A stretch of DNA of 64,000 nt from Zobellella maritima (GTDB lineage: Bacteria; Pseudomonadota; Gammaproteobacteria; Enterobacterales; Aeromonadaceae). Shown here piece by piece: positions 1 to 8,975 of the stretch; the stretch's first letter is position 1, and each line of letters starts with the position of its first letter. Below the pieces are notes generated by a model that did not search any database, was not told where the DNA came from, and worked only from the letters and a program-made list of their open reading frames with translations. The translations under genes were made by a program, and so were the position numbers. The stretch is from assembly GCF_003075035.1 (NCBI RefSeq), contig NZ_QCZE01000001.1:1362602-1426601 (forward strand), in the 5' to 3' direction.

Positions 1-1
1 C

Positions 2-121
2 CCCGACGGTCCGGCCCCGACCGGATTGCGCTACTGCCTGAACTCCGCCTCCCTGAGCTTTTGCCCCAGTAACGAAGAAAAGCCCGATCCCCTTAACCGG
101 GGTGAAACCGGCTTCCTGTAA
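2..121 (+). CDS. Possible C-terminal end of an unidentified protein (cut by window edge)
   Basis: From base 2 a plus-strand frame stays open for 39 codons to TAA at 119-121. The peptide has two cysteines (in RYCLN and SFCPS) and ends GETGFL. I recognise no domain. The stop codon sits inside a GC-rich inverted repeat (95-130) that is followed by TTTT, which fits the end of a transcription unit. The frame is short and open by chance is possible. Confidence 0.25.
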   Translation, partial: PDGPAPTGLRYCLNSASLSFCPSNEEKPDPLNRGETGFL

Positions 122-130
122 GCCCCGGTT
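95..130 (+). terminator. Possible rho-independent terminator
   Basis: AACCGGGG at 95-102 is complementary to CCCCGGTT at 123-130, with a 20-nt loop. The second arm runs into TTTTCG. It overlaps the stop codon of the putative partial gene at the left edge. The loop is long, so the call is weak. Confidence 0.35.
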
Positions 131-314
131 TTCGCTACCCGTGCCGCGGCCAACCGGCCGCGCGCACGGACAGGCCGGCAGCCCTTGCTGTACCGGGGCT
201 CCGCCTGGAAACATCGGTTAATAATAATGTTCAATTCCGCTCGGTATGGTTACCATAAGGGACTGCAGGAAAGCGCATCCCTCGGCGCACAATGGCCAAA
301 CACCGGAACTCAAG

Positions 315-659
315 ATGTCACAACAACCCGCCAATGTGCATGACCACTATCATGCCCATATTTACTTCGATAACGCCACAGCCGAGCAGGCCGATTCCCT
401 GCGACTGCAGGCGGGTGACTTGTTCGGGGTCGGCGTCGGCCGAATGCATCGGCAACGGGTCGGTCCCCATCTCTACTGGAGCTGCCAGCTGTCTTTCGAC
501 CGGGCCCAGTTTGACGATCTGATCCCCTGGCTGGAGCGCCACCGCAACGGCCTGAACATACTGATCCACGGCCGGACCGGTGATGACCTGGCCGATCATA
601 CCCGATACGCCTACTGGCTGGGCAAACCCTGCCCGCTCAGACTGGAGGTGTTCACATAA
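315..659 (+). CDS. DOPA 4,5-dioxygenase family protein
   Basis: This 114-residue protein resembles the DOPA 4,5-dioxygenase family (PF08883), small extradiol-type enzymes that cleave catecholic rings using a His-coordinated metal. Visible family features are the N-terminal HDHYHAHIYF segment, which carries the His cluster, the central GRMHRQRVGPH segment, and the C-terminal GDDLADH and YWLGKP segments. I chose the ATG at 315 because the family pattern begins immediately after it. An upstream in-frame ATG at 246 would add 23 unconserved residues. The bacterial substrate is unknown. The gene stands alone, with a 430-base gene-poor stretch downstream. Confidence 0.85.
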   Translation: MSQQPANVHDHYHAHIYFDNATAEQADSLRLQAGDLFGVGVGRMHRQRVGPHLYWSCQLSFDRAQFDDLIPWLERHRNGLNILIHGRTGDDLADHTRYAYWLGKPCPLRLEVFT

Positions 660-1091
660 CATCGGGGCCATTGGCAACGGCCCCCTGGGATCGACCAGGG
701 TTGCCCCGGCGAGCATGTCTTTTTTGGTGGCCATCTGCCACTCCTTACGAGCTCTGCTGAACACAACACCCATATACCCACTGGCCATGGGTGAAACATT
801 CCGGTACTTGCTTTTGAATTCCACCTGCCAGTAACTAAATAGCTGTTCCTGATTGTGCTACAGAAATCAGGCTCGAACGCAGACTCGCCGTGAGCGCATG
901 ACGCTCGATGGTTCAACCCACTGCGAACTTTCACTGGATGTTCGGTTAGCTTGAAACACCTCGTCTCAGCGAGCAAGCTCGCTTCCCAGGGACTCGCACC
1001 CTCGATATTGCTGCCATGAAAAGGATGGAGGTATGCTTAGATAGTGGTACTTCGGCACTTACCCGTTTCCCCTTTCGGTTATCATTGCAAT
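660..1091. other. Gene-poor stretch with no recognised gene
   Basis: I see no credible coding region here on either strand. Overlapping open frames exist but match no family I know. Small dyads occur, such as CTGATT/AATCAG near 857-878 and GAGCAAGCTC near 969-978. On the minus strand the motif GGTGCGAGTCCCT near 990-1003 vaguely recalls structured intron RNA, but no intron domain V or reverse transcriptase is present. It could be a remnant of a mobile element. Confidence 0.5.
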
Positions 1092-1961
1092 ATGGAAGTC
1101 ATTCGACAACATATCGAGCGGCAGGTGATGGGTCTGACCGGTCTGGCGCTGGGCGGCATCGATTACGAACGTCCCCTGGGCGATCCCGGCCTGTTTGGCC
1201 CGCACAGCATCTGCTGGCAGGTACACAGCGATTTTCCCTCCATGCTGTGTGGCGGCATCAGCGCCCTGATGCTGCAGATGATGCATCCCCTGGCCCTGGC
1301 GGGGGTCTGGGAGCACTCCAACTTTCGCAACGACATGCTCGGCCGGCTGCGCCGCACCAGCCAATTTATCGCCGGTACCACCTTCGCCCCTACCGCCGAT
1401 GCCTGGCGTCTGATAGAGAGGGTCAGAAAGATCCACGCCAAGGTAACCGGGACCGCCCCCGATGGCCGCTCCTACGCCGCCAGTGATCCCGAATTGCTGG
1501 GTTGGGTACATGTCGCCGAGGTGCGTTGCTTCCTCGCCGCGCACCTGCGTTATTGCAACCCGCAGCTGAGTGGTGCCGCCCAGGATCGATACTATAACGA
1601 GGTGGCGCGCATTGCCGAAGCGCTGGGCGCACGGAATGTGCCACGCTCGCGCCGGGCAGTGGCAGCCTACCTGGACAAGATACGTCCACAGCTGGTATTC
1701 GATGCCCGTACCGCAGAATTATTCACGTTGTTGCTGACGGCCCCCTCGCCCAACCTGCTGACCAAGCCAGTCGGGCGGCTGATGGCCCACGCCGGCATCG
1801 ATCTACTGCCCCCCTGGGCACTCGCCCGCACCGGCCTGCAGCTCGGCAACGGCAGACGCCGGCTGATACGGCTGGGCATGAACGGCGTGGTCCCCCTGCT
1901 GAGATGGTCGATACGCAACGGCGCCTCTCATCGTGCCCGGCGGCGTGTCGCAGCCCAATAG
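1092..1961 (+). CDS. DUF2236 (MpaB / rubber-oxygenase-like) protein
   Basis: This 289-residue protein belongs to the oxygenase MpaB / latex-clearing-protein family (DUF2236, PF09995), predicted haem-binding oxygenases. It shows the family opening DPGLFGPHSICWQVHSDFP, a central QMMHPLALAGVWEHS segment with candidate haem-ligand histidines, and a later GWVHVAEVRCFLAAH helix. I prefer the ATG at 1092 over the in-frame start at 1044 because the extra 16 residues are not conserved and the family homology begins close to MEVIRQH. No signal peptide is evident. The substrate is unknown. No co-directional neighbour lies close enough to suggest an operon. Confidence 0.85.
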   Translation: MEVIRQHIERQVMGLTGLALGGIDYERPLGDPGLFGPHSICWQVHSDFPSMLCGGISALMLQMMHPLALAGVWEHSNFRNDMLGRLRRTSQFIAGTTFAPTADAWRLIERVRKIHAKVTGTAPDGRSYAASDPELLGWVHVAEVRCFLAAHLRYCNPQLSGAAQDRYYNEVARIAEALGARNVPRSRRAVAAYLDKIRPQLVFDARTAELFTLLLTAPSPNLLTKPVGRLMAHAGIDLLPPWALARTGLQLGNGRRRLIRLGMNGVVPLLRWSIRNGASHRARRRVAAQ

Positions 1962-2543
1962 CTGTGCCTTATGGTGCGAGACTGGACCCCGGCCTGGATC
2001 CGGACTCGTCAAAACCGCTCCCGGGAACTCCGCCGCACCACCGACCGCCAGGGATGCCAGGCGCTACCGGCCTGGCCGCCGGGTGTCCGGGTCTCGGTCT
2101 TGATATGTAGCGGTATTTGGACTGGTGGTTCAGCGAGACGCAAGCGCCTCCACCTCGCTGAAACGATCGACCCGACGCAGGGTTTTAAAGCCCCACATCC
2201 AGGCGCCCGCCACCGCACGGGTTGCAATCCCATCCCACACCGCCACCGACCGCGCGATCAGAAAAGGCAGAAAACCGCGCTCTTGCAGTACGCCGCGACG
2301 CGGGGACACAGAGGCGATTCGGGACTCATTGACACAATACCTATGGTTGTTTTATGCATCCATCAAAAGGCCAGCAGGGTTAGCACTGAATTCCTCCCGT
2401 CATGGCCGATGGGCCGGCAGACAAGGCATCCGCTCAGCAACGGCCATGCGCACTCGTTGAAAATTTGCTATGATCGCCGCCCTGTATTCGAACCCAGTTA
2501 ACCAAGTCAGCGCCAGACCAAGGTCTCCGGTGCTGGAGGAAAT
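1962..2543. other. 582-base stretch with at most a gene fragment
   Basis: No complete gene is convincing here. A minus-strand frame (2130-2309, listed separately) reads like protein but is short. The last 80 bases before 2544 form the trhO leader. An extended -10-like element TGCTATGAT lies at 2465-2473 and a strong GGAGG precedes the trhO start. Confidence 0.5.
2130..2309 (-). CDS. Possible small protein or gene remnant (59 residues)
   Basis: Starting at GTG (2309) a minus-strand frame runs 59 codons to TGA at 2130-2132. The peptide looks protein-like (RGFLPFLIARSVAVWDGIA, then AWMWGFKTLRRVDRF), with an amphipathic hydrophobic middle and a charged end, unlike typical antisense noise. There is no clear ribosome-binding site, and an in-frame stop lies shortly upstream, so this is as likely to be the degraded C-terminus of a lost gene as a functional small gene. 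Function unknown. Confidence 0.25.
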   Translation of the reverse strand: MSPRRGVLQERGFLPFLIARSVAVWDGIATRAVAGAWMWGFKTLRRVDRFSEVEALASR

Positions 2544-3530
2544 ATGACCAAGATTGTCGTCTGCGCCCTGTACAAATTCGTGACCCTGGAAAACCACGCT
2601 GCCCTGCGCGAACCGCTGGCCGAGCTGCTCGACGCCGAGCAGATCCGCGGCACCCTGCTGCTCGCCGGCGAAGGCATTAATGGCACGGTCGCCGGCTCCC
2701 GTCAGGCCATTGACCGCCTGAAAGCCTGGTTTGCCGATGACCCGCGTTTTACCGGTATAGATTACAAAGAGTCCCTCAGTGACGAACAGCCCTTCTATCG
2801 CACCAAGGTCAAGCTGAAAAAGGAAATCGTTACCCTTGGCGTCGAAGGCATAGATCCCCAGCGGGTGGTAGGTACCTATGTGGCACCGAAAGACTGGAAT
2901 GCGCTGATCTCGGATCCGGAGGTGGTACTGGTTGATACCCGTAACGACTACGAAGTGGGTATCGGCACCTTCAAGGGAGCCCTCAACCCCAACACCGACA
3001 GCTTTCGCGAATTTCCCGACTATGTGAAAGAAAACCTGGATCCGGCCAAACACAAAAAAGTGGCCATGTTCTGCACCGGCGGTATCCGCTGCGAGAAAAG
3101 CACCGCCTACCTCAAGGAGCAGGGCTTCGACGAGGTTTATCATCTGCACGGCGGCATCCTCAAATACCTGGAAGAAGTGCCCCAGGAACAATCCCTGTGG
3201 CAGGGCGAGTGCTTCGTGTTCGACAACCGGGTCACCGTCGATCACGCTCTGCAACCGGGTCACTACGAACTCTGCTCCGCCTGCCGTATGCCGCTGTCGG
3301 TCGAAGACAAGCAATCCCCCCATTACCGGCACGGGGTCAGCTGCCACCACTGTCACGACCAGCAAACCCCTGAACAGCGCCGGCGCTATGCAGAACGGGA
3401 GCACCAGTTGCAGCTAGCCAGGACCCGCGGCGAGGTCCATATCGGCAGCGACGCGGTCAAGATGGCCGAGCAGCGACGGGCGGAAAAACAGGCCCGCAAG
3501 CAAGCTCAGCAGCAAAAGAAAGTCGACTGA
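2544..3530 (+). CDS. trhO: tRNA uridine-5-hydroxylase TrhO (YceA), rhodanese fold
   Basis: TrhO makes 5-hydroxyuridine at tRNA position 34, the first step toward 5-methoxy- or 5-carboxymethoxyuridine, using oxygen. This 328-residue protein has the expected layout: an N-terminal acylphosphatase-like domain (about 1-95), a rhodanese domain (about 110-220) with the catalytic Cys177 in [11 protein letters not shown], and a C-terminal Cys-rich segment with pairs C244/C247 and C267/C270. The tail is Lys/Gln-rich. GGAGG lies 7 bases before the ATG. A 9-bp stem hairpin follows the stop. Cytoplasmic; apparently monocistronic. Confidence 0.95.
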   Translation: MTKIVVCALYKFVTLENHAALREPLAELLDAEQIRGTLLLAGEGINGTVAGSRQAIDRLKAWFADDPRFTGIDYKESLSDEQPFYRTKVKLKKEIVTLGVEGIDPQRVVGTYVAPKDWNALISDPEVVLVDTRNDYEVGIGTFKGALNPNTDSFREFPDYVKENLDPAKHKKVAMFCTGGIRCEKSTAYLKEQGFDEVYHLHGGILKYLEEVPQEQSLWQGECFVFDNRVTVDHALQPGHYELCSACRMPLSVEDKQSPHYRHGVSCHHCHDQQTPEQRRRYAEREHQLQLARTRGEVHIGSDAVKMAEQRRAEKQARKQAQQQKKVD

Positions 3531-3539
3531 CGCTAACCC

Positions 3540-3571
3540 GCTTGTCCCTGCCCTGAACCGCGGGGACAAGC
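3540..3571 (+). terminator. Hairpin downstream of trhO
   Basis: GCTTGTCCC at 3540-3548 pairs perfectly with GGGACAAGC at 3563-3571. No T-run follows, so it may only be part of a terminator or an mRNA-stabilising hairpin. Confidence 0.4.
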
Positions 3572-3642
3572 ATCTCCCCCTCCTCGCTGGCAAGCTCTTG
3601 TAGATAGGCCATAGTAAGGCTAGGCCTCAGCAGGAGATAACC

Positions 3643-3990
3643 ATGAACAGCAAACCTTCCCCCCAGTATCTGAAGTTCAAACAACTGTACCCCGATCTGT
3701 TTTCGGCACTCGAAGCCATGGGCAAGGCGGCCAAGCAGGCCGGACCGCTGGATGAAAAGCAGACCCAGCTGGTCCAGCTGGCGGGGGCCGCCGCCAGCCA
3801 TTCGGAAGGGGCCGTGCACAGTCATACCCGACGTGCCCTGGACGCGGGCGCGACCGTAGAAGAAATTTGCCACGCGCTGATCCTGCTCACCAGCACCATC
3901 GGTTTCCCGTCGGTGATGGCCGCGCTCAGCTGGGCCCAGGACGTGATGGAAGGACGTATTCCCCCTGTCGAGCATACCGACTCACCATAG
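3643..3990 (+). CDS. Carboxymuconolactone decarboxylase family protein, cysteine-less
   Basis: This 115-residue all-helical protein has the CMD/AhpD-like fold (PF02627): the core segment SEGAVHSHTRRALDAGAT followed by EEICHALILL matches the family pattern E-x-C-x-x-C-H-x-x-x-A. Both positions that carry the redox CxxC in AhpD-type members are Ala and Ser here, while the His and the charged partner remain. It is therefore unlikely to be a thiol peroxidase and closer to the non-redox members. GGAG precedes the ATG by 8 bases. A terminator hairpin follows at once. Substrate unknown. Confidence 0.8.
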   Translation: MNSKPSPQYLKFKQLYPDLFSALEAMGKAAKQAGPLDEKQTQLVQLAGAAASHSEGAVHSHTRRALDAGATVEEICHALILLTSTIGFPSVMAALSWAQDVMEGRIPPVEHTDSP

Positions 3991-3994
3991 CGAC

Positions 3995-4034
3995 CCGCCG
4001 AACAGCCGCACCTATACGGCCAGCTGTTCGGCGG
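3995..4034 (+). terminator. Terminator of the CMD-family gene
   Basis: CCGCCGAACAGC at 3995-4006 pairs perfectly with GCTGTTCGGCGG at 4023-4034, followed by TTTTC. This 12-bp stem is a good rho-independent terminator for the plus strand. Its distal arm lies within the last codons of the convergent c-di-GMP gene. Confidence 0.75.
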
Positions 4035-7000
4035 TTTTCAGGCCATCGACCTGGCGCTCGCGCAGGAAAGCCTGCAACTGTTCAAGCGGCATGGGCCTGG
4101 CAAAGTAGAATCCCTGGAAGAGATCACAGCCATGGTGTAGCAAAAACGCCTGTTGCTCCCGGGTTTCTATGCCTTCCGCCACCACCACGAGTCCCAACTG
4201 ATGGGCCATGGCAATGATACCTTGGGTAATGGCGGCATCATGGGAATTGCTGGTTACTTCCCGGATAAAGCTGCGATCTATCTTGATCTTGCCGATGGGC
4301 AGGATCTTCAGGTAGCTGAGGCTGGAGAAGCCGGTGCCGAAGTCGTCGATGGCGACACTGACCGCCATTTCCCGCAGGGACTGCAGTATGCCGATGGCGT
4401 ACTGGGTATTATCCATCAGGATCCCTTCGGTCAGCTCCAGTTCCAGGCAGCGAGCCGGCAGGTCGGTATCGTGCAGTGTGCCTTGCAGCGCCTCCAGAAA
4501 GTTGGAACGGTGGAATTGCAGCGGAGACAGGTTGACGGCCACCCGATATTCGCCATCCGGGCTCAAGGCCCGGGTATCGCGGCAGGCCCGCTCCAGCACC
4601 CACTGGCTGATGGGGATAATCTGGCCGGTGTCTTCGGCCAGCGGAATAAACTCGGCCGGGGAGATATAGCCCTTTACCGGATGCCGCCAGCGCAGCAAGG
4701 CCTCAAAACTGCACACGCGACCGTCCCGGCCTATCAGCGGCTGATAGTGTAATTCGAAGTGCTGATGGTCGATGGCTTCCTGCAATTCGTTTCGAAGCAC
4801 CACCAGCTGGCCCAGCTTCTTATTGATATCATCCGTATACCATTGGTAATGGTTGCGGCCCTGTCGCTTGGCCTTGTACATGGCCATATCGGCCTGCTGG
4901 ATCAGCCGCATGGGGTTGGGATGCTTGCCGTCGCTGGCGGTCACCCCGATGCTGGCCGTAATCGAATGTTCATGCTGCTCAATCAGGTAAGGACGGGCAA
5001 GGGTAGCCAGGATACGGTCGATGACCGCCACCGACTCGGCGGGATCAGCAAGACCCGTCAGCAGCACCACAAATTCATCACCACCAAAACGGGCGAGCGT
5101 ATCCCCCGGAGACATCAGCGCCAGCAGGCGCTCGGTAACCTCGATCAGCAGCCGATCGCCAACAATATGCCCAAGGCTGTCATTGATGGGTTTGAAGCCA
5201 TCCAGGTCGATAAACAGTACCACCAGCTGATTGCCATGACGGCTGGCCAACCGGCAATAGTGCACCAGGCGTTCTTCCAGCAAGACTCGATTGGGAAGGC
5301 CGGTCAGGGCGTCATGATTGGCATGATGGGCCAGCTGGGCTTCCTGTGCCTTGCGATCGGATATGTCGTTTTGCACCCCGATAAAGTGGCTGAGCTGCCC
5401 TTGTTCATCCCGTACCGGTGCAACATAGAGATCATTCCAGAACGGGGTGCCGTCCTTGCGGTAGTTGCGCAGAGTTGTATGGATCTCCAGCTGAGCAGCC
5501 AGGCCCTGGCGGATCTTGGCCACTTCCCGGACATCGGTGTCGGGGCCTTGCAGGAAACGGCAATTCTGCCCGAGGACCTCTGCCTCAGGGTAGCCGCTGA
5601 TGCGCTCGAACGCCGGGTTGGCATAGACGATGGGCAAATCCGGTCGGCGCGCATCGGCGATGATAATGCCATTGCTGCTGGCTTCCACGCTGCGCTGCAG
5701 GATCTGCAACCAGGCCTCGTCCTGCTTGCGCCGGGTAATGTCCTTGGCGATGCCATAGATACCGGTGATCCGTCCATCGATCACGATCGGCAGGCTGGTC
5801 ACATCCAGAATCCTCTGCTCGCCTGCCCGCCCACGGCTGCGCAGCTCGTGGCGCTGAGGCGTTCCGGACATCAATGCCCTGAACATCTGCTCGCCGTCGG
5901 GCAAGTGTTCGGCCTCGACCAGTTCGGAGAAATGCCGGCCGATAATCTCTTCTTCCCTGAGCGCAAGCAACTCGCAGCCGACCCCGTTGACGGTCACCAG
6001 GACTCCCTTCAGATCCAGGGAGAATACCGCATCGGGATTATAGGTAAACAGGGAACGGTAGTGCTGTTCACTCTCGGCCAGCTGACGACGATCATGATAT
6101 CGCTCCAGTGTCAGGGCAAACAGGCTGGCCGCATTTTCAATCAGGCGCCGCTCTTGCGCTGCGGGTGAACCGGTTCGGCGGTAATAGAGGGCAAAGGTAC
6201 CCAGTACAGTGTCGTCGGTGGCTATCACCGGATGCGACCAGCAGGCGTGCAGGCCATGGGCCAGGGCCAGCTCCCGATAATCGGCACAGCGCGCATCGGT
6301 CGCTATGTTGTCGCAGATCACCGGCTGTCGATGGTAGGCGGCGCTGCCGCAGATGCCGGATCCCAGAGGAACGGCGCCCAGCCCCTGTTGGTAACCGACC
6401 GGCAGGCTGATACTGGCCGCCAGGTTCAGGACCTGACCACTCTCGTCAAGCAGCAGGGTAGCACACAGGGAATCGGGCAACTGTTGTTCAACCAGTCGGC
6501 AGATCGCCTCCAGGGTGCCCTTAAGTGGCGTATCCCGGGCAATCATGTCCTGGATCTGCTGCTGACTCTGCAGATGCAGCTTGGCTGCGCTCAAGTCACG
6601 GCTGCGGATCAGGGTCAGCTTGATCAGCTCCAGGCAGATCACCAGCAACAGGCTGAGCGTAAAACCGATCAGTGCCATCCCCAAAAGCAGGTTTGCAGAA
6701 CGGTTCAGCGCCTGAAAATCGTCAAGGTAACCGACACTGCGCAGTTCGGGTCCATAGGGCAGCCGCACGCCGGATTTGGCGAGCAGCAGGTGATGTCCCT
6801 GAGGCCCTGCCTCCCCCCATTCCACCAACGGATGATTGACCAGCGAGGTGTACACCCTGAAGGGGGAAAGCTGAATCTGCGGTTGCAGCAGCATATCGAG
6901 GTTGACGATGCTCACCAGGTAGCCGGCCTCATCTCCCAGTCCATCCAGCGGCAGGGCCACCAGGGCAAGGGTCTTGTTGGCCGAATCGCGGATCATCATC

Positions 7001-7968
7001 CGCGTTTGGGAGCTCGGCTGTGCCAGCCAGTCTTCTACTCCGGGGGCGCTCAGCAGTTGCTGCCCGCTCCGACCACCGGCTTCCCGCGCGTGCTCCCAGA
7101 CCAATCGATGCCGTGAATCCAGCAGTATCAGCCGCTCGATACTGGGTATATCGCGCAAATACGAACGGATATCGGCCAGCAACAGGCTTTCCGGCGGCAT
7201 GCTGTCAAACGACAGCCAACGATCGGCCATGCGCTGTAAGAGCCGAATCCGGCTTTCCAGCCGCTGCGACACCGACGCCTGAATATTCGCCACCGTATAT
7301 TCGCCCTGTTGGCGCAAGCCCTGATTGTGCTCCAGGCTGAGCAGATACCAGCTCAGGCAGGACAAGAAAATGCCGAACAGGCCGGCCAGCAGAGAGTGGC
7401 GTCCCAGCATCAAGGGTTGCTCGGCTGCGCCCGTTTCAGCCAACAACATGGCCAGCCCGAATACCACCATAAACAGGCTGGCTATGGTAGAGGTGGCAGG
7501 GTGGGGGCCGAGCCAGGAAAACACCTCGGTAAACCAGTGCGCCACCACCAATGTCAGACCCGCTAACAGCAAACCAGCCCCCGTCACTCGCCAACCTTGC
7601 CGGGCGGCGGGGTGCACCCTGCCCAGCAACAGGCAGGCGGCAATCAGCATAAACACAGCGGCAACAGGAGGATAGAGGCGGTTGTAGTCATCGGCTCCCG
7701 CCGGCAGGAGCAGGCTGTTTCCGGCGATGGCCAGAATAACCAGGCCGGCCAACCTCCCCGGCCACCGGCGGCCCGTCACGGCGCACCACAGGCCCAGCCC
7801 GGCAAAGATGGCGGCCAGCGCGCCGTCATAAGAAATGATCAGGCTCAGCGGGTTATCGGGAGCAAGCCGTAATCCGGCCAGCAAGCCGGTCAGCCCCATG
7901 ATAATACAAGAACCGATGGCCATCAGCAGGTAGGCCTGGCGAGCAATAAGCTTGGTGTCGAGTGGCAT
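4012..7968 (-). CDS. Membrane GAF-PAS-LOV-GGDEF-EAL cyclic-di-GMP enzyme
   Basis: This 1318-residue inner-membrane signalling protein turns over c-di-GMP. Domains in order: multi-helix membrane region (about 12-210), periplasmic sensor (about 215-420), transmembrane helix (about 426-450), GAF (about 475-625), PAS (about 635-745), LOV (about 755-875), GGDEF (about 885-1045) and EAL (about 1055-1310). The LOV domain has the canonical GQNCRFLQG with photoactive Cys803, NYRKDGTPFWN and FIGVQND. GGDEF (962-966) is intact, although the upstream RxxD I-site reads SPGD. The EAL motifs (EALLRWRHP, ELTEG, IDDFGTGFSS, AEGIET) are complete, so phosphodiesterase activity is likely. ATG at 7968 has only a weak ribosome site. 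It stands alone. Confidence 0.93.
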   Translation of the reverse strand: MPLDTKLIARQAYLLMAIGSCIIMGLTGLLAGLRLAPDNPLSLIISYDGALAAIFAGLGLWCAVTGRRWPGRLAGLVILAIAGNSLLLPAGADDYNRLYPPVAAVFMLIAACLLLGRVHPAARQGWRVTGAGLLLAGLTLVVAHWFTEVFSWLGPHPATSTIASLFMVVFGLAMLLAETGAAEQPLMLGRHSLLAGLFGIFLSCLSWYLLSLEHNQGLRQQGEYTVANIQASVSQRLESRIRLLQRMADRWLSFDSMPPESLLLADIRSYLRDIPSIERLILLDSRHRLVWEHAREAGGRSGQQLLSAPGVEDWLAQPSSQTRMMIRDSANKTLALVALPLDGLGDEAGYLVSIVNLDMLLQPQIQLSPFRVYTSLVNHPLVEWGEAGPQGHHLLLAKSGVRLPYGPELRSVGYLDDFQALNRSANLLLGMALIGFTLSLLLVICLELIKLTLIRSRDLSAAKLHLQSQQQIQDMIARDTPLKGTLEAICRLVEQQLPDSLCATLLLDESGQVLNLAASISLPVGYQQGLGAVPLGSGICGSAAYHRQPVICDNIATDARCADYRELALAHGLHACWSHPVIATDDTVLGTFALYYRRTGSPAAQERRLIENAASLFALTLERYHDRRQLAESEQHYRSLFTYNPDAVFSLDLKGVLVTVNGVGCELLALREEEIIGRHFSELVEAEHLPDGEQMFRALMSGTPQRHELRSRGRAGEQRILDVTSLPIVIDGRITGIYGIAKDITRRKQDEAWLQILQRSVEASSNGIIIADARRPDLPIVYANPAFERISGYPEAEVLGQNCRFLQGPDTDVREVAKIRQGLAAQLEIHTTLRNYRKDGTPFWNDLYVAPVRDEQGQLSHFIGVQNDISDRKAQEAQLAHHANHDALTGLPNRVLLEERLVHYCRLASRHGNQLVVLFIDLDGFKPINDSLGHIVGDRLLIEVTERLLALMSPGDTLARFGGDEFVVLLTGLADPAESVAVIDRILATLARPYLIEQHEHSITASIGVTASDGKHPNPMRLIQQADMAMYKAKRQGRNHYQWYTDDINKKLGQLVVLRNELQEAIDHQHFELHYQPLIGRDGRVCSFEALLRWRHPVKGYISPAEFIPLAEDTGQIIPISQWVLERACRDTRALSPDGEYRVAVNLSPLQFHRSNFLEALQGTLHDTDLPARCLELELTEGILMDNTQYAIGILQSLREMAVSVAIDDFGTGFSSLSYLKILPIGKIKIDRSFIREVTSNSHDAAITQGIIAMAHQLGLVVVAEGIETREQQAFLLHHGCDLFQGFYFARPMPLEQLQAFLRERQVDGLKTAEQLAV

Positions 7969-8200
7969 CCCTGTACTCTTTATTCTGGTGGCGTCCCGCT
8001 GCCGATTTCGTGACCTGCGTTGTTGATGGGCGGAAGCATGTTATTAAACAGGATAGTAACAGCCCGAGTCGGATGACACCATGGACGAAAATTCTCATTT
8101 GAGACTTATCCAATACTCTCCATGCGGTCTCTCTGCCCCGCCCCCTCGACTCCCCCGTCCCCGACGCAATCACGCCGCCGTCTCAATTCCGGCTTCGCCC

Positions 8201-8938
8201 TCAGGCTGACAAGGCCTGCCTGGCTACACGAGCGATAGCAACCGCATTGGCATTATCCCCATGCACGCACAGGGTGTCGGGGGCCAGCTTCAGCACCTTG
8301 CCGGTCACGCTCAGTATTTCGCCGGTGTCACGCAAGTGGCGCACCCGCTCGCGGATCTGTTCCACATCATCCAGTACGGCCCCGGGCAGATGCCGGGGCG
8401 CCAGGCCGCCATCGTCCAGATAGGCCCTGTCGGCGAAGGCTTCGCGCAGCAGCTCGACACCGGCCGATTGCGCCAGCCGGGTATAGTGACCATGGTTGGG
8501 GGTGGCCAGCAACATCAGCCGGGGATGACCGGGCAGGCGGACCAGCGCCTCCAGCACGGCGCGAAAAATGGCTTCATCGCGCATCATGTCGTTATACAGG
8601 GCCCCGTGGGGCTTAACATAGTCGAGCGCGGGCAAGCCGGCCAAGGCCGTCAGGGCCCCGGCCTGATACAGCACCAGGTGGGTGATGCTGGCCGGTGCAT
8701 GGGGAATGCTGCGCCGACCGAAGCCTTCTTTGTCCTGATACCCCGGGTGGGCGCCGATAGTGACCTGGTGCCGCTTGGCCAGTGCGATGGTGCCGGCCAT
8801 GGTATCCGGATCGGAAGCATGGAAGCCGCAAGCGATGCTGGCCTGATCCAGCCAGGGCATCAGGGCCTCATCCTGGCCCATGGTCCAGGCGCCGTAACTC
8901 TCCCCCAGATCGCAGTTCAACAAAAGTTTATGCGGCAT
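8201..8938 (-). CDS. pxpA: 5-oxoprolinase subunit A (PxpA, LamB/YcsF family)
   Basis: PxpA with PxpB and PxpC hydrolyses 5-oxoproline to glutamate using ATP. The 245-residue length matches the family, and the conserved segments NCDLGE, ACGFHASDP, IGAHPGYQD, KPHGALYND and HGDNANAV are all present. The start at 8938 is chosen because a GAGAGGGA ribosome site precedes it; an upstream in-frame start would overlap the neighbouring ligase. pxpB and pxpC are not next to it, unlike the usual pxpBCA arrangement. Instead it follows a RimK-like ligase by 37 bases on the same strand, which suggests a shared transcript and a link between glutamyl ligation and pyroglutamate recycling (inference). Confidence 0.9.
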   Translation of the reverse strand: MPHKLLLNCDLGESYGAWTMGQDEALMPWLDQASIACGFHASDPDTMAGTIALAKRHQVTIGAHPGYQDKEGFGRRSIPHAPASITHLVLYQAGALTALAGLPALDYVKPHGALYNDMMRDEAIFRAVLEALVRLPGHPRLMLLATPNHGHYTRLAQSAGVELLREAFADRAYLDDGGLAPRHLPGAVLDDVEQIRERVRHLRDTGEILSVTGKVLKLAPDTLCVHGDNANAVAIARVARQALSA

Positions 8939-8975
8939 TGCTCTTCCCTCTCTCACGATTCCCGGGCAGGCGCGT

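Noticed and set aside
838-1040. Group II intron or tRNA-like remnant
   Set aside because: One short GGTGCGAGTCCCT motif on the minus strand is suggestive, but there is no domain V, no reverse transcriptase and no cloverleaf; evidence is insufficient.
4759-6168. Open frame antisense to the c-di-GMP gene
   Set aside because: The real gene has complete LOV, GGDEF and EAL motifs in the opposite frame.
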